A DNA stretch of 10,003 bases from Minisyncoccota bacterium (GTDB taxonomy: Bacteria; Patescibacteriota; Minisyncoccia; UBA6257; HR35): contig JAPYWP010000014.1 of NCBI GenBank assembly GCA_028276315.1, positions 1 through 10,003 of the forward strand. The letters are read 5' to 3'. A program made the position numbers and the translations under genes. Below are positions 1 through 4,871 of the stretch, piece after piece (the stretch's first letter is position 1; each line of letters opens with the position of its first letter). Under the pieces are notes generated by a model. It searched no databases. It was not told the DNA's origin and saw only the letters and a program-made list of their open reading frames with translations.

Positions 1-474
1 ATTTCAATAATTTTTTTTAAAGTTTCTTTAACTTCAGAAAAATTAAGTTTTATAGATTACATTATTCCTTCTTTAGTGCTTTCTATTTTCCCTTCATTTA
101 TAATTTTTAAAACAATTAGAGAAAATACTCAAAAAATTTCAAATAAACTATTTATAATTGCACATAAAGCTTTTGGATTTTCAGAAAAAGACATTATTTT
201 GAAATTTATACCTAAAAATATTAGTGCTCCCGCAATAGCTTTAATTAGTAATCTTTCTCTTTATTATTTATCAACAATTTATGTTGTTGAGTTTGCATTT
301 GGAATTAATGGGATTGGAGAACTTGCAGTTTCTTCTGCTCTTAACTATGATTTTCCCGTAGTTATTGGGGTAGCAATTTTAGTTTCAATAATTTACAATT
401 TAATAAATATTTTAACGAAAGTTTTAATAGCAATTACAAATAAAGCATATATTTATGAAATTTCTAATTTATAA
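1..474 (+). CDS. ABC transporter permease, DppB/OppB type (5' end missing)
   Basis: This is the C-terminal 157 residues of an inner-membrane permease of the binding-protein-dependent peptide/nickel type. The frame is open to the window edge, and the GTG at 76 is an internal Val codon, not a start. The EAA loop that contacts the ATPase is visible at fragment residues 51-69 (AHKAFGFSEKDIILKF). It is followed by the family-typical VVEFAFGINGIGEL stretch (95-108) and NYDFPVVIGV (115-124), matching the usual E-x-x-F-x-x-x-G-x-G and D-x-P-x-x-x-G pattern. About three hydrophobic segments remain. The last 20 nt overlap the next permease gene, which points to a heterodimeric pair translated together. 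The substrate (oligopeptide, dipeptide or metal) cannot be told; the binding protein and ATPases are not in the window. Confidence 0.85.
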   Translation: MSIIFFKVSLTSEKLSFIDYIIPSLVLSIFPSFIIFKTIRENTQKISNKLFIIAHKAFGFSEKDIILKFIPKNISAPAIALISNLSLYYLSTIYVVEFAFGINGIGELAVSSALNYDFPVVIGVAILVSIIYNLINILTKVLIAITNKAYIYEISNL

Positions 475-1258
475 AATATTATTTTTAATTTTAGTTCTTT
501 CAATATTAGGGAGTTTAATTTTAAAAGAAAATTCAAAAAAGATTAATCTTGATTTAAAATTTAAAGGACCTTCGTTTGAACATCCTTTAGGGACAGATGA
601 GCTTGGCAGAGATATATTTTTAAGAACTATAACTGCCTTGGGTAATTCTTCTTTAATTGTTTTAATTGCATCTTTTATTTCTATATTTTTTGGTATATTG
701 ATTGGTGGTATTACTGGAATTAGTGAAAATAAAAAAATAAAATATATTTTTGAAAATACTTTTAATTTACTTTGGGCATTGCCTGGTATTCCATTTTTTG
801 TGGCTATTTTAACTTATTTTCCAAGGAATATTTTTTCTGTAGCTATAACTATTTCAACATTAGCCTGGATAGTACCAGCTAGGACACTTAGATTTATTAT
901 TGAATCAGAAAAAAGAAAATTATATGTTCTAGCTTTAAAGAGTTTTGGGTATTCTAAATTAGATTTAATAAAATTTATTATTTACAATATAAAAGAACCA
1001 TTTATTTTATCAACTCTTTTTACTTTTATTGATATTTTAGTTACAGAATTGAGTTTGTCATTTCTTGGTCTTAGCATTCAACCACCAGAACCATCTTTAG
1101 GTTCAATGATTTATAATTCAATTAATTATTTGAATAAATCAATATTTTTATTTATAGCACCATTTGGAGCTTTAATTTTTTTGTTGATTTCATTATTTTC
1201 AATTATTAACGAAATACAAAAATCAAAATATAATATTTTTCAAGAACTTATGTTATAA
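455..1258 (+). CDS. ABC transporter permease, DppC/OppC type
   Basis: This is the second permease subunit of a peptide-type ABC importer, 267 residues, near normal family length. Residues 5-23 form the first membrane segment. They are followed by the DppC/OppC hallmark HPLGTDELGRDIF (43-55), the EAA cytoplasmic loop around 158-176 (LALKSFGYSKLDLIKF) and the conserved SFLGLSIQPPEPSLGSMI (202-219). Five or six hydrophobic helices are evident. The ATG at 455 lies inside the end of the upstream permease (20-nt overlap) and has no Shine-Dalgarno, so it is probably translated by coupling. The TAA stop (1256-1258) lies inside the -10 box of the ribosome recycling factor gene. Identity as a DppC-type permease is secure; the transported substrate is unknown. 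Confidence 0.9.
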   Translation: MKFLIYKILFLILVLSILGSLILKENSKKINLDLKFKGPSFEHPLGTDELGRDIFLRTITALGNSSLIVLIASFISIFFGILIGGITGISENKKIKYIFENTFNLLWALPGIPFFVAILTYFPRNIFSVAITISTLAWIVPARTLRFIIESEKRKLYVLALKSFGYSKLDLIKFIIYNIKEPFILSTLFTFIDILVTELSLSFLGLSIQPPEPSLGSMIYNSINYLNKSIFLFIAPFGALIFLLISLFSIINEIQKSKYNIFQELML

Positions 1259-1265
1259 TTTTTTT
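1251..1265 (+). promoter_or_regulatory. Extended -10 promoter of frr, leaderless type
   Basis: TGTTATAAT (1251-1259) is a perfect extended -10 element (TGnTATAAT). Six T residues separate it from the ATG at 1266, so the predicted transcription start falls on or next to the A of the start codon. There is no room for a Shine-Dalgarno. The TAA stop of the upstream permease gene is embedded in the box. The promoter is inferred from sequence only. Confidence 0.6.
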
Positions 1266-1814
1266 ATGGATGAGGTAGAGAATTTTAAAAAAGAAATTGA
1301 AAAGATTAAAAATGATTTTAAAAATGAACTTTCAAAGATAAATGTATCAAGGCTTGGTCCATCAATGTTAGAAAATTATCTTATTAATATAGGTGGAAAA
1401 CAGTATTATTTAAAGCAACTTGCAAATGTTTCTTTTTTGGGTGAGGGTGTTTTAAAGGTAGAGCCCTATACATTAGAGTATTTGCCAATGATAGAAGCTT
1501 CTCTTTCAAAAGCTAATTTAAATTTTACTGTTAGAAAAGAAAAAGATCATTTACATGTAAGACTATCACCACTTACAGAAGAGAGCAAAAAAAATTTTCT
1601 AAAAATTATAAGTGAAAAGAAAGAAAAAGTTAAAATTGAATCAAGAAAAGTAAGGGATGAATTTATAAATAAAATTAAAAGACAAAAAGAAGAAAAGAAA
1701 ATAAGCGAGGATATGTTTTTTAAATCTAAGAAGAAAATAGATGAGATTATAGAAAATTTCAATAAAGAAATAGAGGAGATCTATAAAAATAAAGAAAAAG
1801 AAATATTAATGTAA
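1266..1814 (+). CDS. frr: Ribosome recycling factor
   Basis: RRF works with EF-G to split post-termination ribosomes. The 182-residue length is normal. The N-terminal helix contains INVSRLGPSMLENYLI, the counterpart of the family's R-x-G-R-A-x-P region. Then come YYLKQLANVSF (47-57), matching the YG-x-x-x-P-L-x-Q-L-A block, and VEPYTLEYLPMIEASL, matching the P-W-D-x-x-x-x-x-I-E-x-A-I block. HVRLSPLTEESKKNF corresponds to the R-x-x-x-P-x-L-T-E-E-R-R block. The C-terminal ~70 residues are the expected long charged helices (KVRDEFINKIKRQKEEKKISED). The family's central Arg-Gly-Arg is degenerate here. In many bacteria frr is followed by uppS and cdsA; here a gap follows and then rseP. Apparent leaderless start, no Shine-Dalgarno. 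Confidence 0.9.
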   Translation: MDEVENFKKEIEKIKNDFKNELSKINVSRLGPSMLENYLINIGGKQYYLKQLANVSFLGEGVLKVEPYTLEYLPMIEASLSKANLNFTVRKEKDHLHVRLSPLTEESKKNFLKIISEKKEKVKIESRKVRDEFINKIKRQKEEKKISEDMFFKSKKKIDEIIENFNKEIEEIYKNKEKEILM

Positions 1815-1871
1815 AAAAAGACAAAAGTTAAAAATCAAAAGGCAAAAGCGAGAATCAGCTTGTTTTTATTC

Positions 1872-1877
1872 TATAAT
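1872..1877 (+). promoter_or_regulatory. Possible -10 box of the 24-codon ORF
   Basis: A perfect TATAAT lies 7 nt before an ATG at 1885, the same geometry as at frr, the proS array and the polymerase X gene. In sequence this A+T-rich a chance TATAAT is common, so support comes only from the matching spacing. Confidence 0.35.
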
Positions 1878-1884
1878 AAGGCAT

Positions 1885-1959
1885 ATGAGTAAAAAATTAA
1901 ATTCTCCTTTTGGCGCCTCAGCTTTTATTATTTCTTTTAGAATTTTTAGATTTCTTTAA
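1885..1959 (+). CDS. Possible 24-residue leaderless small ORF
   Basis: The ORF encodes a 24-residue peptide beginning MSKKLNSPFGASAF, a short basic start followed by a hydrophobic/aromatic tail (IISFRIFRFL), closed by TAA. Its ATG lies 7 nt after a perfect TATAAT, the start geometry used by confident genes in this window. It includes a locally G+C-richer patch (GGCGCCTCAGC) that stands out from its surroundings. I do not recognise the product. It could equally be a chance ORF in a non-coding leader. Confidence 0.25.
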   Translation: MSKKLNSPFGASAFIISFRIFRFL

Positions 1960-2086
1960 AAAACATACACTTAGTTGAGTTTGTGTAAGTTATAGAGAAA
2001 GATGTAAACTAATGAGAATTTGAAACGAACTAATATTAATATTAATTTTGGCTTAGTAATAATATTTTAAAAATTTGTTAATTTTA

Positions 2087-2095
2087 TGTTATACT
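2087..2095 (+). promoter_or_regulatory. Extended -10 promoter upstream of rseP
   Basis: TGTTATACT matches the extended -10 consensus TGnTATAAT with one change. No good -35 lies 16-18 nt upstream; TTGTTA at 2075-2080 is too close. The expected start near 2102 would give rseP a leader of about 60 nt, unlike the leaderless neighbours. Confidence 0.45.
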
Positions 2096-2162
2096 TTTAT
2101 ATCTAATTAATTTTATATTAAAATTAGGTGGTTATTTTTAGCGCATTATTTTTGTAACATCT

Positions 2163-3194
2163 ATGGTTTTATTAATTATTATATTTATTGCAATATTAAT
2201 TTTGGTTCATGAGTTTGGGCATTTTTTATTGGCTAAAAATTTTAAAGTAAAAGTTGAAGAATTTGGTATAGGATTCCCTCCAAGGATATTTAAATTTAAA
2301 AAAGATGAAACTATTTATTCTTTTAATTTAGTTCCACTTGGTGGTTTTGTAAGGCTTTATGGAGAAAATGAAAAAACTGGTAGTTTAGATAGCTTTTCTG
2401 ATCAACCACCAAAAAATAGACTTTTTATTGTTTTAGCTGGAATTGTTTTTAATATTTTTTTAGCTTATTTTATTTTTAGTTTTATTTCTTTAACTGGCTT
2501 TATTAAACCTATATTTGATAATTCTCCAGGGAATTTAATGATTTTTGATGTTGCTTCATCTTCGCCAGCTAAGATTGCTGGTCTTGAAAAAGGAGATTTT
2601 ATCTTAGGCTTTTCTAATTTTAAAGATTTTAAAAATTTTATAAATGAAAATTTAGGGAAAGAAATTGAACTTAAAATTAAAAGAAAAAATGATATTTTTA
2701 CTGTTAAGTTAGTCCCAAGAATAAATTTTCCTAAAAATGAAGGTGCTATAGGTGTTAGTATTTTTACTGTTGATTATATTAAAGAAAAATTTCCTTTAAA
2801 TTTTGTTTATGGGGCAAGATTAACTTTTGATTATCTGTCTCAGATGTTTTCTAAAATTTATGAGATTTTGAAAAATTTAATTACAGTTAAAAAAGTTCCT
2901 CAAGATGTAGTTGGGCCTGTTGGGATATTTAAAATACTTTTAAATTTAAAAGATTTTGGAATAAAATATTTAATATTTGTTTTCGGGGTTTTGTCTTTAA
3001 ATTTAGCTGTAATTAATATTTTGCCCTTTCCTGCCCTAGATGGTGGGAGGTTGATTTTTATTTTGTTTGAGATGTTAAGCGGCAAGGAGGTAAATAAAAA
3101 TTTAGAATCTATTTTTCATTTAATTGGTTTTGTGATCTTAATTTTAATTGCAATTTTAGTTACAATAAGAGATGTTAGAATTTTTATTTTATAA
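2163..3194 (+). CDS. rseP: Site-2 intramembrane zinc metalloprotease RseP
   Basis: This is an M50-family intramembrane protease, which in characterised bacteria cleaves anti-sigma factors or leftover signal peptides within the membrane. The zinc motif HEFGH sits in the first membrane helix at residues 16-20. The third zinc ligand is in the C-terminal NILPFPALDGGR block (285-296). LVPLGGFVRLYGE (56-68) is the family's membrane-reentrant region. One PDZ domain occupies roughly residues 120-187, with SSPAKIAGLEKGDFI as its carboxylate-binding loop region. The protein is 343 residues, shorter than the two-PDZ E. coli enzyme and typical for single-PDZ homologues. ATG 2163 gives the expected hydrophobic N-terminus; upstream, the frame closes at a TAG (2139-2141). 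The target anti-sigma factor is not in view. The TAA stop sits inside the -10 box of the first array unit. Confidence 0.93.
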   Translation: MVLLIIIFIAILILVHEFGHFLLAKNFKVKVEEFGIGFPPRIFKFKKDETIYSFNLVPLGGFVRLYGENEKTGSLDSFSDQPPKNRLFIVLAGIVFNIFLAYFIFSFISLTGFIKPIFDNSPGNLMIFDVASSSPAKIAGLEKGDFILGFSNFKDFKNFINENLGKEIELKIKRKNDIFTVKLVPRINFPKNEGAIGVSIFTVDYIKEKFPLNFVYGARLTFDYLSQMFSKIYEILKNLITVKKVPQDVVGPVGIFKILLNLKDFGIKYLIFVFGVLSLNLAVINILPFPALDGGRLIFILFEMLSGKEVNKNLESIFHLIGFVILILIAILVTIRDVRIFIL

Positions 3195-3195
3195 T
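3190..3195 (+). promoter_or_regulatory. -10 box of array unit 1
   Basis: A perfect TATAAT includes the rseP stop codon (TAA 3192-3194) and lies 8 nt before ATG 3204. No clear -35 is seen at the usual distance, unlike the later units. Confidence 0.5.
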
Positions 3196-3203
3196 ATTTT
3201 AAA

Positions 3204-3332
3204 ATGTTACAATTAAAGTTATTTTATAAAATTTTAAATAAAGGAGAGTTGAATGAATTTTTATATTTAGATAGGCATCGCGAACCTTCAATCTCGCAAC
3301 TGCTCTTAAAAGAAAAATTAAAAATTTTATAA
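3204..3332 (+). CDS. Small ORF of array unit 1 (42 aa, unknown function)
   Basis: A 42-residue ORF in three parts: a proS-like start with an amphipathic, Lys/Leu/aromatic-rich segment (MLQLKLFYKILNKGELNEFL), a hydrophilic core (DRHREPSISQLL, residues 23-34) and a basic tail (LKEKLKIL). There is no signal peptide or known domain. It looks leaderless, with TATAAT 8 nt before the ATG. Evidence for translation is that the frame stays open in all three units and that indels between units are multiples of three. Against it, the conserved ends double as promoter sequence, so conservation need not reflect peptide function. It contains one Pro codon. It also contains an internal AAAGGAG followed by an out-of-frame ATG. 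Confidence 0.45.
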   Translation: MLQLKLFYKILNKGELNEFLYLDRHREPSISQLLLKEKLKIL

Positions 3333-3333
3333 T
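3306..3333 (+). promoter_or_regulatory. Promoter of array unit 2
   Basis: TTAAAA (3306-3311) as a weak -35, 16-nt A-rich spacer, then TATAAT (3328-3333) containing the stop codon of the unit 1 ORF. ATG 3342 follows after 8 nt. The same layout recurs at units 3 and 4, which supports it being functional. Confidence 0.5.
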
Positions 3334-3341
3334 ATTTTAAA

Positions 3342-3470
3342 ATGTTACAATTAAAGTTATTTTATAAAATTTTAAATAAAGGAGATTTGGATGAATTTTT
3401 ATATTTAAAGAAGAGCCGCGGACCTCTAACATCACAATCACCCCTAAAAGAAAAATTAAAAATTTTATAA
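3342..3470 (+). CDS. Small ORF of array unit 2 (42 aa, unknown function)
   Basis: This is a paralogue of the unit 1 ORF with the same length. Residues 1-22 differ only at 15 (E to D) and 17 (N to D). The core is different: KKSRGPLTSQSP instead of DRHREPSISQLL, sharing R26, P28, S31 and Q32. The tail LKEKLKIL is identical. It has two Pro codons (CCT, CCC). Like unit 1 it retains an internal AAAGGAG (3378-3384) six nt before an out-of-frame ATG (3391). The product is unrecognised and may not be made. Confidence 0.45.
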   Translation: MLQLKLFYKILNKGDLDEFLYLKKSRGPLTSQSPLKEKLKIL

Positions 3471-3471
3471 T
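3444..3471 (+). promoter_or_regulatory. Promoter of array unit 3
   Basis: CTAAAA (3444-3449), 16-nt spacer, then TATAAT (3466-3471) including the stop of the unit 2 ORF. ATG 3480 follows 8 nt later. Confidence 0.5.
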
Positions 3472-3479
3472 ATTTTAAA

Positions 3480-3611
3480 ATGTTACAGTCAAAGTTATTT
3501 TATTTTGCAAAAATTTTGAATAGGGAAGAGTTAGAATTTTTTATATTTAATAGAGGAGGCAAGTTTTCACTCCCGCAATCACCTTTAAAAGAAAAATTAA
3601 AAATTTTATAA
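3480..3611 (+). CDS. Small ORF of array unit 3 (43 aa, proS-like start)
   Basis: The first 11 residues (MLQSKLFYFAK) are identical to those of prolyl-tRNA synthetase downstream. The peptide then diverges to ILNREELEFFIF, a core NRGGKFSLPQSP (residues 24-35), and the shared tail LKEKLKIL. Relative to units 1 and 2 it has two extra residues (FA) and one fewer, with the frame kept. It has two Pro codons (CCG, CCT). It is the probable evolutionary intermediate between proS and units 1 and 2. It could be a translated leader peptide, an independent small protein, or a by-product of promoter duplication. Confidence 0.45.
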   Translation: MLQSKLFYFAKILNREELEFFIFNRGGKFSLPQSPLKEKLKIL

Positions 3612-3612
3612 T
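3585..3612 (+). promoter_or_regulatory. Promoter of proS (array unit 4)
   Basis: TTAAAA (3585-3590), 16-nt spacer, then TATAAT (3607-3612) containing the stop of the unit 3 ORF; ATG 3621 lies 8 nt further. There is no Shine-Dalgarno. If the upstream copies are also active, proS may be read from up to four promoters. Confidence 0.55.
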
Positions 3613-3620
3613 ATTTTAAA

Positions 3621-4871
3621 ATGTTACAATCAAAGTTATTTTATTTTGCAAAAAAAGATTTTCCAAAAGATGAAGAGTCTTTAAATGCAAAATATTTAAT
3701 TAGAGCTGGTTTTGTAGAAAAACTTTCTGCTGGAGTTTATCATTTTTTGCCTCTTGGACTTAGAGTTTTAAATAAGCTTGTTAATTTAGTAAGAAAAGAA
3801 ATGAATCTTTTAGAGGCGCAGGAGGTTTTACTTCCAGCACTGCACCCAAAAGAAAATTGGTTAATTACTCAAAGATGGGAAAAATTTGATGCACTTTTTA
3901 AAATTAAAAGCAGAACAGAAAATGAATATGCTCTTGGCCCAACACATGAAGAAGTAATTTTTCCATTACTAAAAAAAGGAATACAATCTTATAAAGATTT
4001 ACCTATAGCTTTATTTCAAATTCAAACAAAATTTAGGGATGAATTAAGAGCAAAAGCAGGACTTTTACGTTGCAGAGAATTTATAATGAAAGATCTTTAT
4101 AGTTTTCATAAAGATTCAAAAGAAGTTGAAAAATACAAAGAAAAAGTTGATAAAGCTTATCTTAAAATATTTAAATTATTAAATTTACCTGTTTATAAAA
4201 CATTAGCTAGTGGGGGAACTTTTAGTGACTTTTCTACAGAATTTCAAGTACCAACAGAAAACGGAGAAGATGAAATTTTTGTTTGTGAAAATTGTAATAT
4301 TGCATGGAATAGAGAAATTTTTAATGAAATAAAATGTAAAAATTGCAAAAAAGAAGTTTTTAAAACAAAAGCAATTGAAGTTGGTAATACTTTTAATCTT
4401 GGTACTGGTTTTTCTGAAAAGTTTCAATTAAAATATAAAGATAAAAATGGAAAAGAAAATTTTGTTTTCGCTGGCTGCTATGGTTTAGGAATTACAAGAT
4501 TAATTGGGGCTGTTGTTGAAGTTTTTCATGATGAAAATGGAATTATTTGGCCTAAAATTATTTCTCCTTATTCAATACACTTTTTAATATTAAAAGAAAA
4601 AATAAAATTAAAAGATTATGAAAAAATATTTGAAATTTTTGAAAAGTTTAATTTAGATTTTTTGATTGATGATAGAAAAGTAAGTTTTGGACAAAAATTA
4701 GTAGAAAGCGATCTTTTAGGAATTAGTTTGAGGATTATTACAAGTGATAAATTAAAAGATAAATTTGAAGTTAAATTAAGAGATAAAAAAGATGTTAAAA
4801 TTTTAAATAGGAATCAATTAGTTAATTTTTTAAAAGATTATGTTTCTAAAATCCCTTTTTCCAAAATTTAA
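3621..4871 (+). CDS. proS: Prolyl-tRNA synthetase, compact form lacking editing domain
   Basis: This class IIa enzyme charges tRNA-Pro. At 416 residues it is much shorter than the ~570-residue bacterial form. It shows the proline-binding TxE loop (GPTHEEV, T108/E110), motif 2 (FRDELRAKAGLLRCREF, 138-154, then MKDLYSFH), the SGGTFSDFSTEF loop (197-208) and motif 3 (GCYGLGITR, 285-293). The anticodon-binding domain starts near SPYSIHFLI (315). Where the long form has the ~180-residue YbaK-like editing insertion, there is a short stretch with Cys222, Cys225, Cys239 and Cys242, probably a zinc ribbon. Start ATG 3621 matches the family's S-x-L-F N-terminus. The last 32 nt overlap mreB, so the two are likely cotranscribed. 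Cys-tRNA-Pro or Ala-tRNA-Pro editing, if any, must come from a separate protein. Confidence 0.93.
   Translation: MLQSKLFYFAKKDFPKDEESLNAKYLIRAGFVEKLSAGVYHFLPLGLRVLNKLVNLVRKEMNLLEAQEVLLPALHPKENWLITQRWEKFDALFKIKSRTENEYALGPTHEEVIFPLLKKGIQSYKDLPIALFQIQTKFRDELRAKAGLLRCREFIMKDLYSFHKDSKEVEKYKEKVDKAYLKIFKLLNLPVYKTLASGGTFSDFSTEFQVPTENGEDEIFVCENCNIAWNREIFNEIKCKNCKKEVFKTKAIEVGNTFNLGTGFSEKFQLKYKDKNGKENFVFAGCYGLGITRLIGAVVEVFHDENGIIWPKIISPYSIHFLILKEKIKLKDYEKIFEIFEKFNLDFLIDDRKVSFGQKLVESDLLGISLRIITSDKLKDKFEVKLRDKKDVKILNRNQLVNFLKDYVSKIPFSKI

Larger units (their letters stand above)
1815..2162 (+). other. Gene-poor gap between frr and rseP
   Basis: I see no tRNA, rRNA or recognisable structured RNA in this 348-nt stretch. 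It holds a possible leaderless 24-codon ORF (1885-1959), a 5-bp inverted repeat TACAC/GTGTA with a 12-nt loop around 1965-1990 that is too weak to call, a short TAATAT-rich tract near 2035-2050, and the extended -10 promoter for rseP. AGGTGG at 2126-2131 looks like a Shine-Dalgarno but lies 31 nt before the rseP ATG and has no ATG, GTG or TTG at a useful distance. No convincing terminator for frr is visible. Confidence 0.5.
3187..3653 (+). repeat. Tandem array of proS-start units (3 full + 1 partial)
   Basis: Three head-to-tail units (3204-3341, 138 bp; 3342-3479, 138 bp; 3480-3620, 141 bp) are followed by a partial copy, which is the first 11 codons of proS. Each begins with the same ATGTTACA(A/G)T start and ends with the block TTAAAAGAAAAATTAAAAAT plus TTTATAATATTTTAAA. 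Units 1 and 2 differ at 2 of the first 66 nt and 1 of the last 36, but at 16 of 36 in the core between them. Unit 3 carries +6 and -3 nt indels, both in frame, and its first 11 codons match proS with one synonymous change. The arrangement suggests stepwise duplication of the proS 5' end: unit 3 is closest to proS, and units 1 and 2 are the youngest pair. The promoter core TTTTATAATATTTTAAAATG is also present at the rseP stop. Confidence 0.95.

Noticed and set aside
76..474. GTG start at 76 for the first permease
   Set aside because: The frame continues open to position 1 with permease-like sequence, so the gene is cut by the window edge.
1547..1762. Antisense reading frames opposite frr, rseP, proS, mreB, mreC and mrdA
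   Set aside because: They are shadows of the coding strand with low-complexity translations and no start signals.
2055..2130. Degenerate extra copy of the array unit before rseP (AATATTTTAAAA match)
   Set aside because: Only about 12 nt of A/T-only sequence match; expected by chance in this composition.
3270..3584. Diversity-generating retroelement target (variable repeats)
   Set aside because: Differences between cores are of all base types, not adenine-specific, and no reverse transcriptase or template repeat is seen in the window.
3204..3620. T-box or conserved RNA structure in the array
   Set aside because: No T-box sequence, no conserved stem across units; the small stems possible in each core (GCGA/TCGC, AGAG/CTCT, GGAG/CTCC) do not line up.
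3187..3653. CRISPR-like array (repeats separated by unique ~36-nt spacers)
   Set aside because: The repeated part is about 100 nt, far too long and not CRISPR-like, it is coding and promoter sequence, and no cas genes are nearby.
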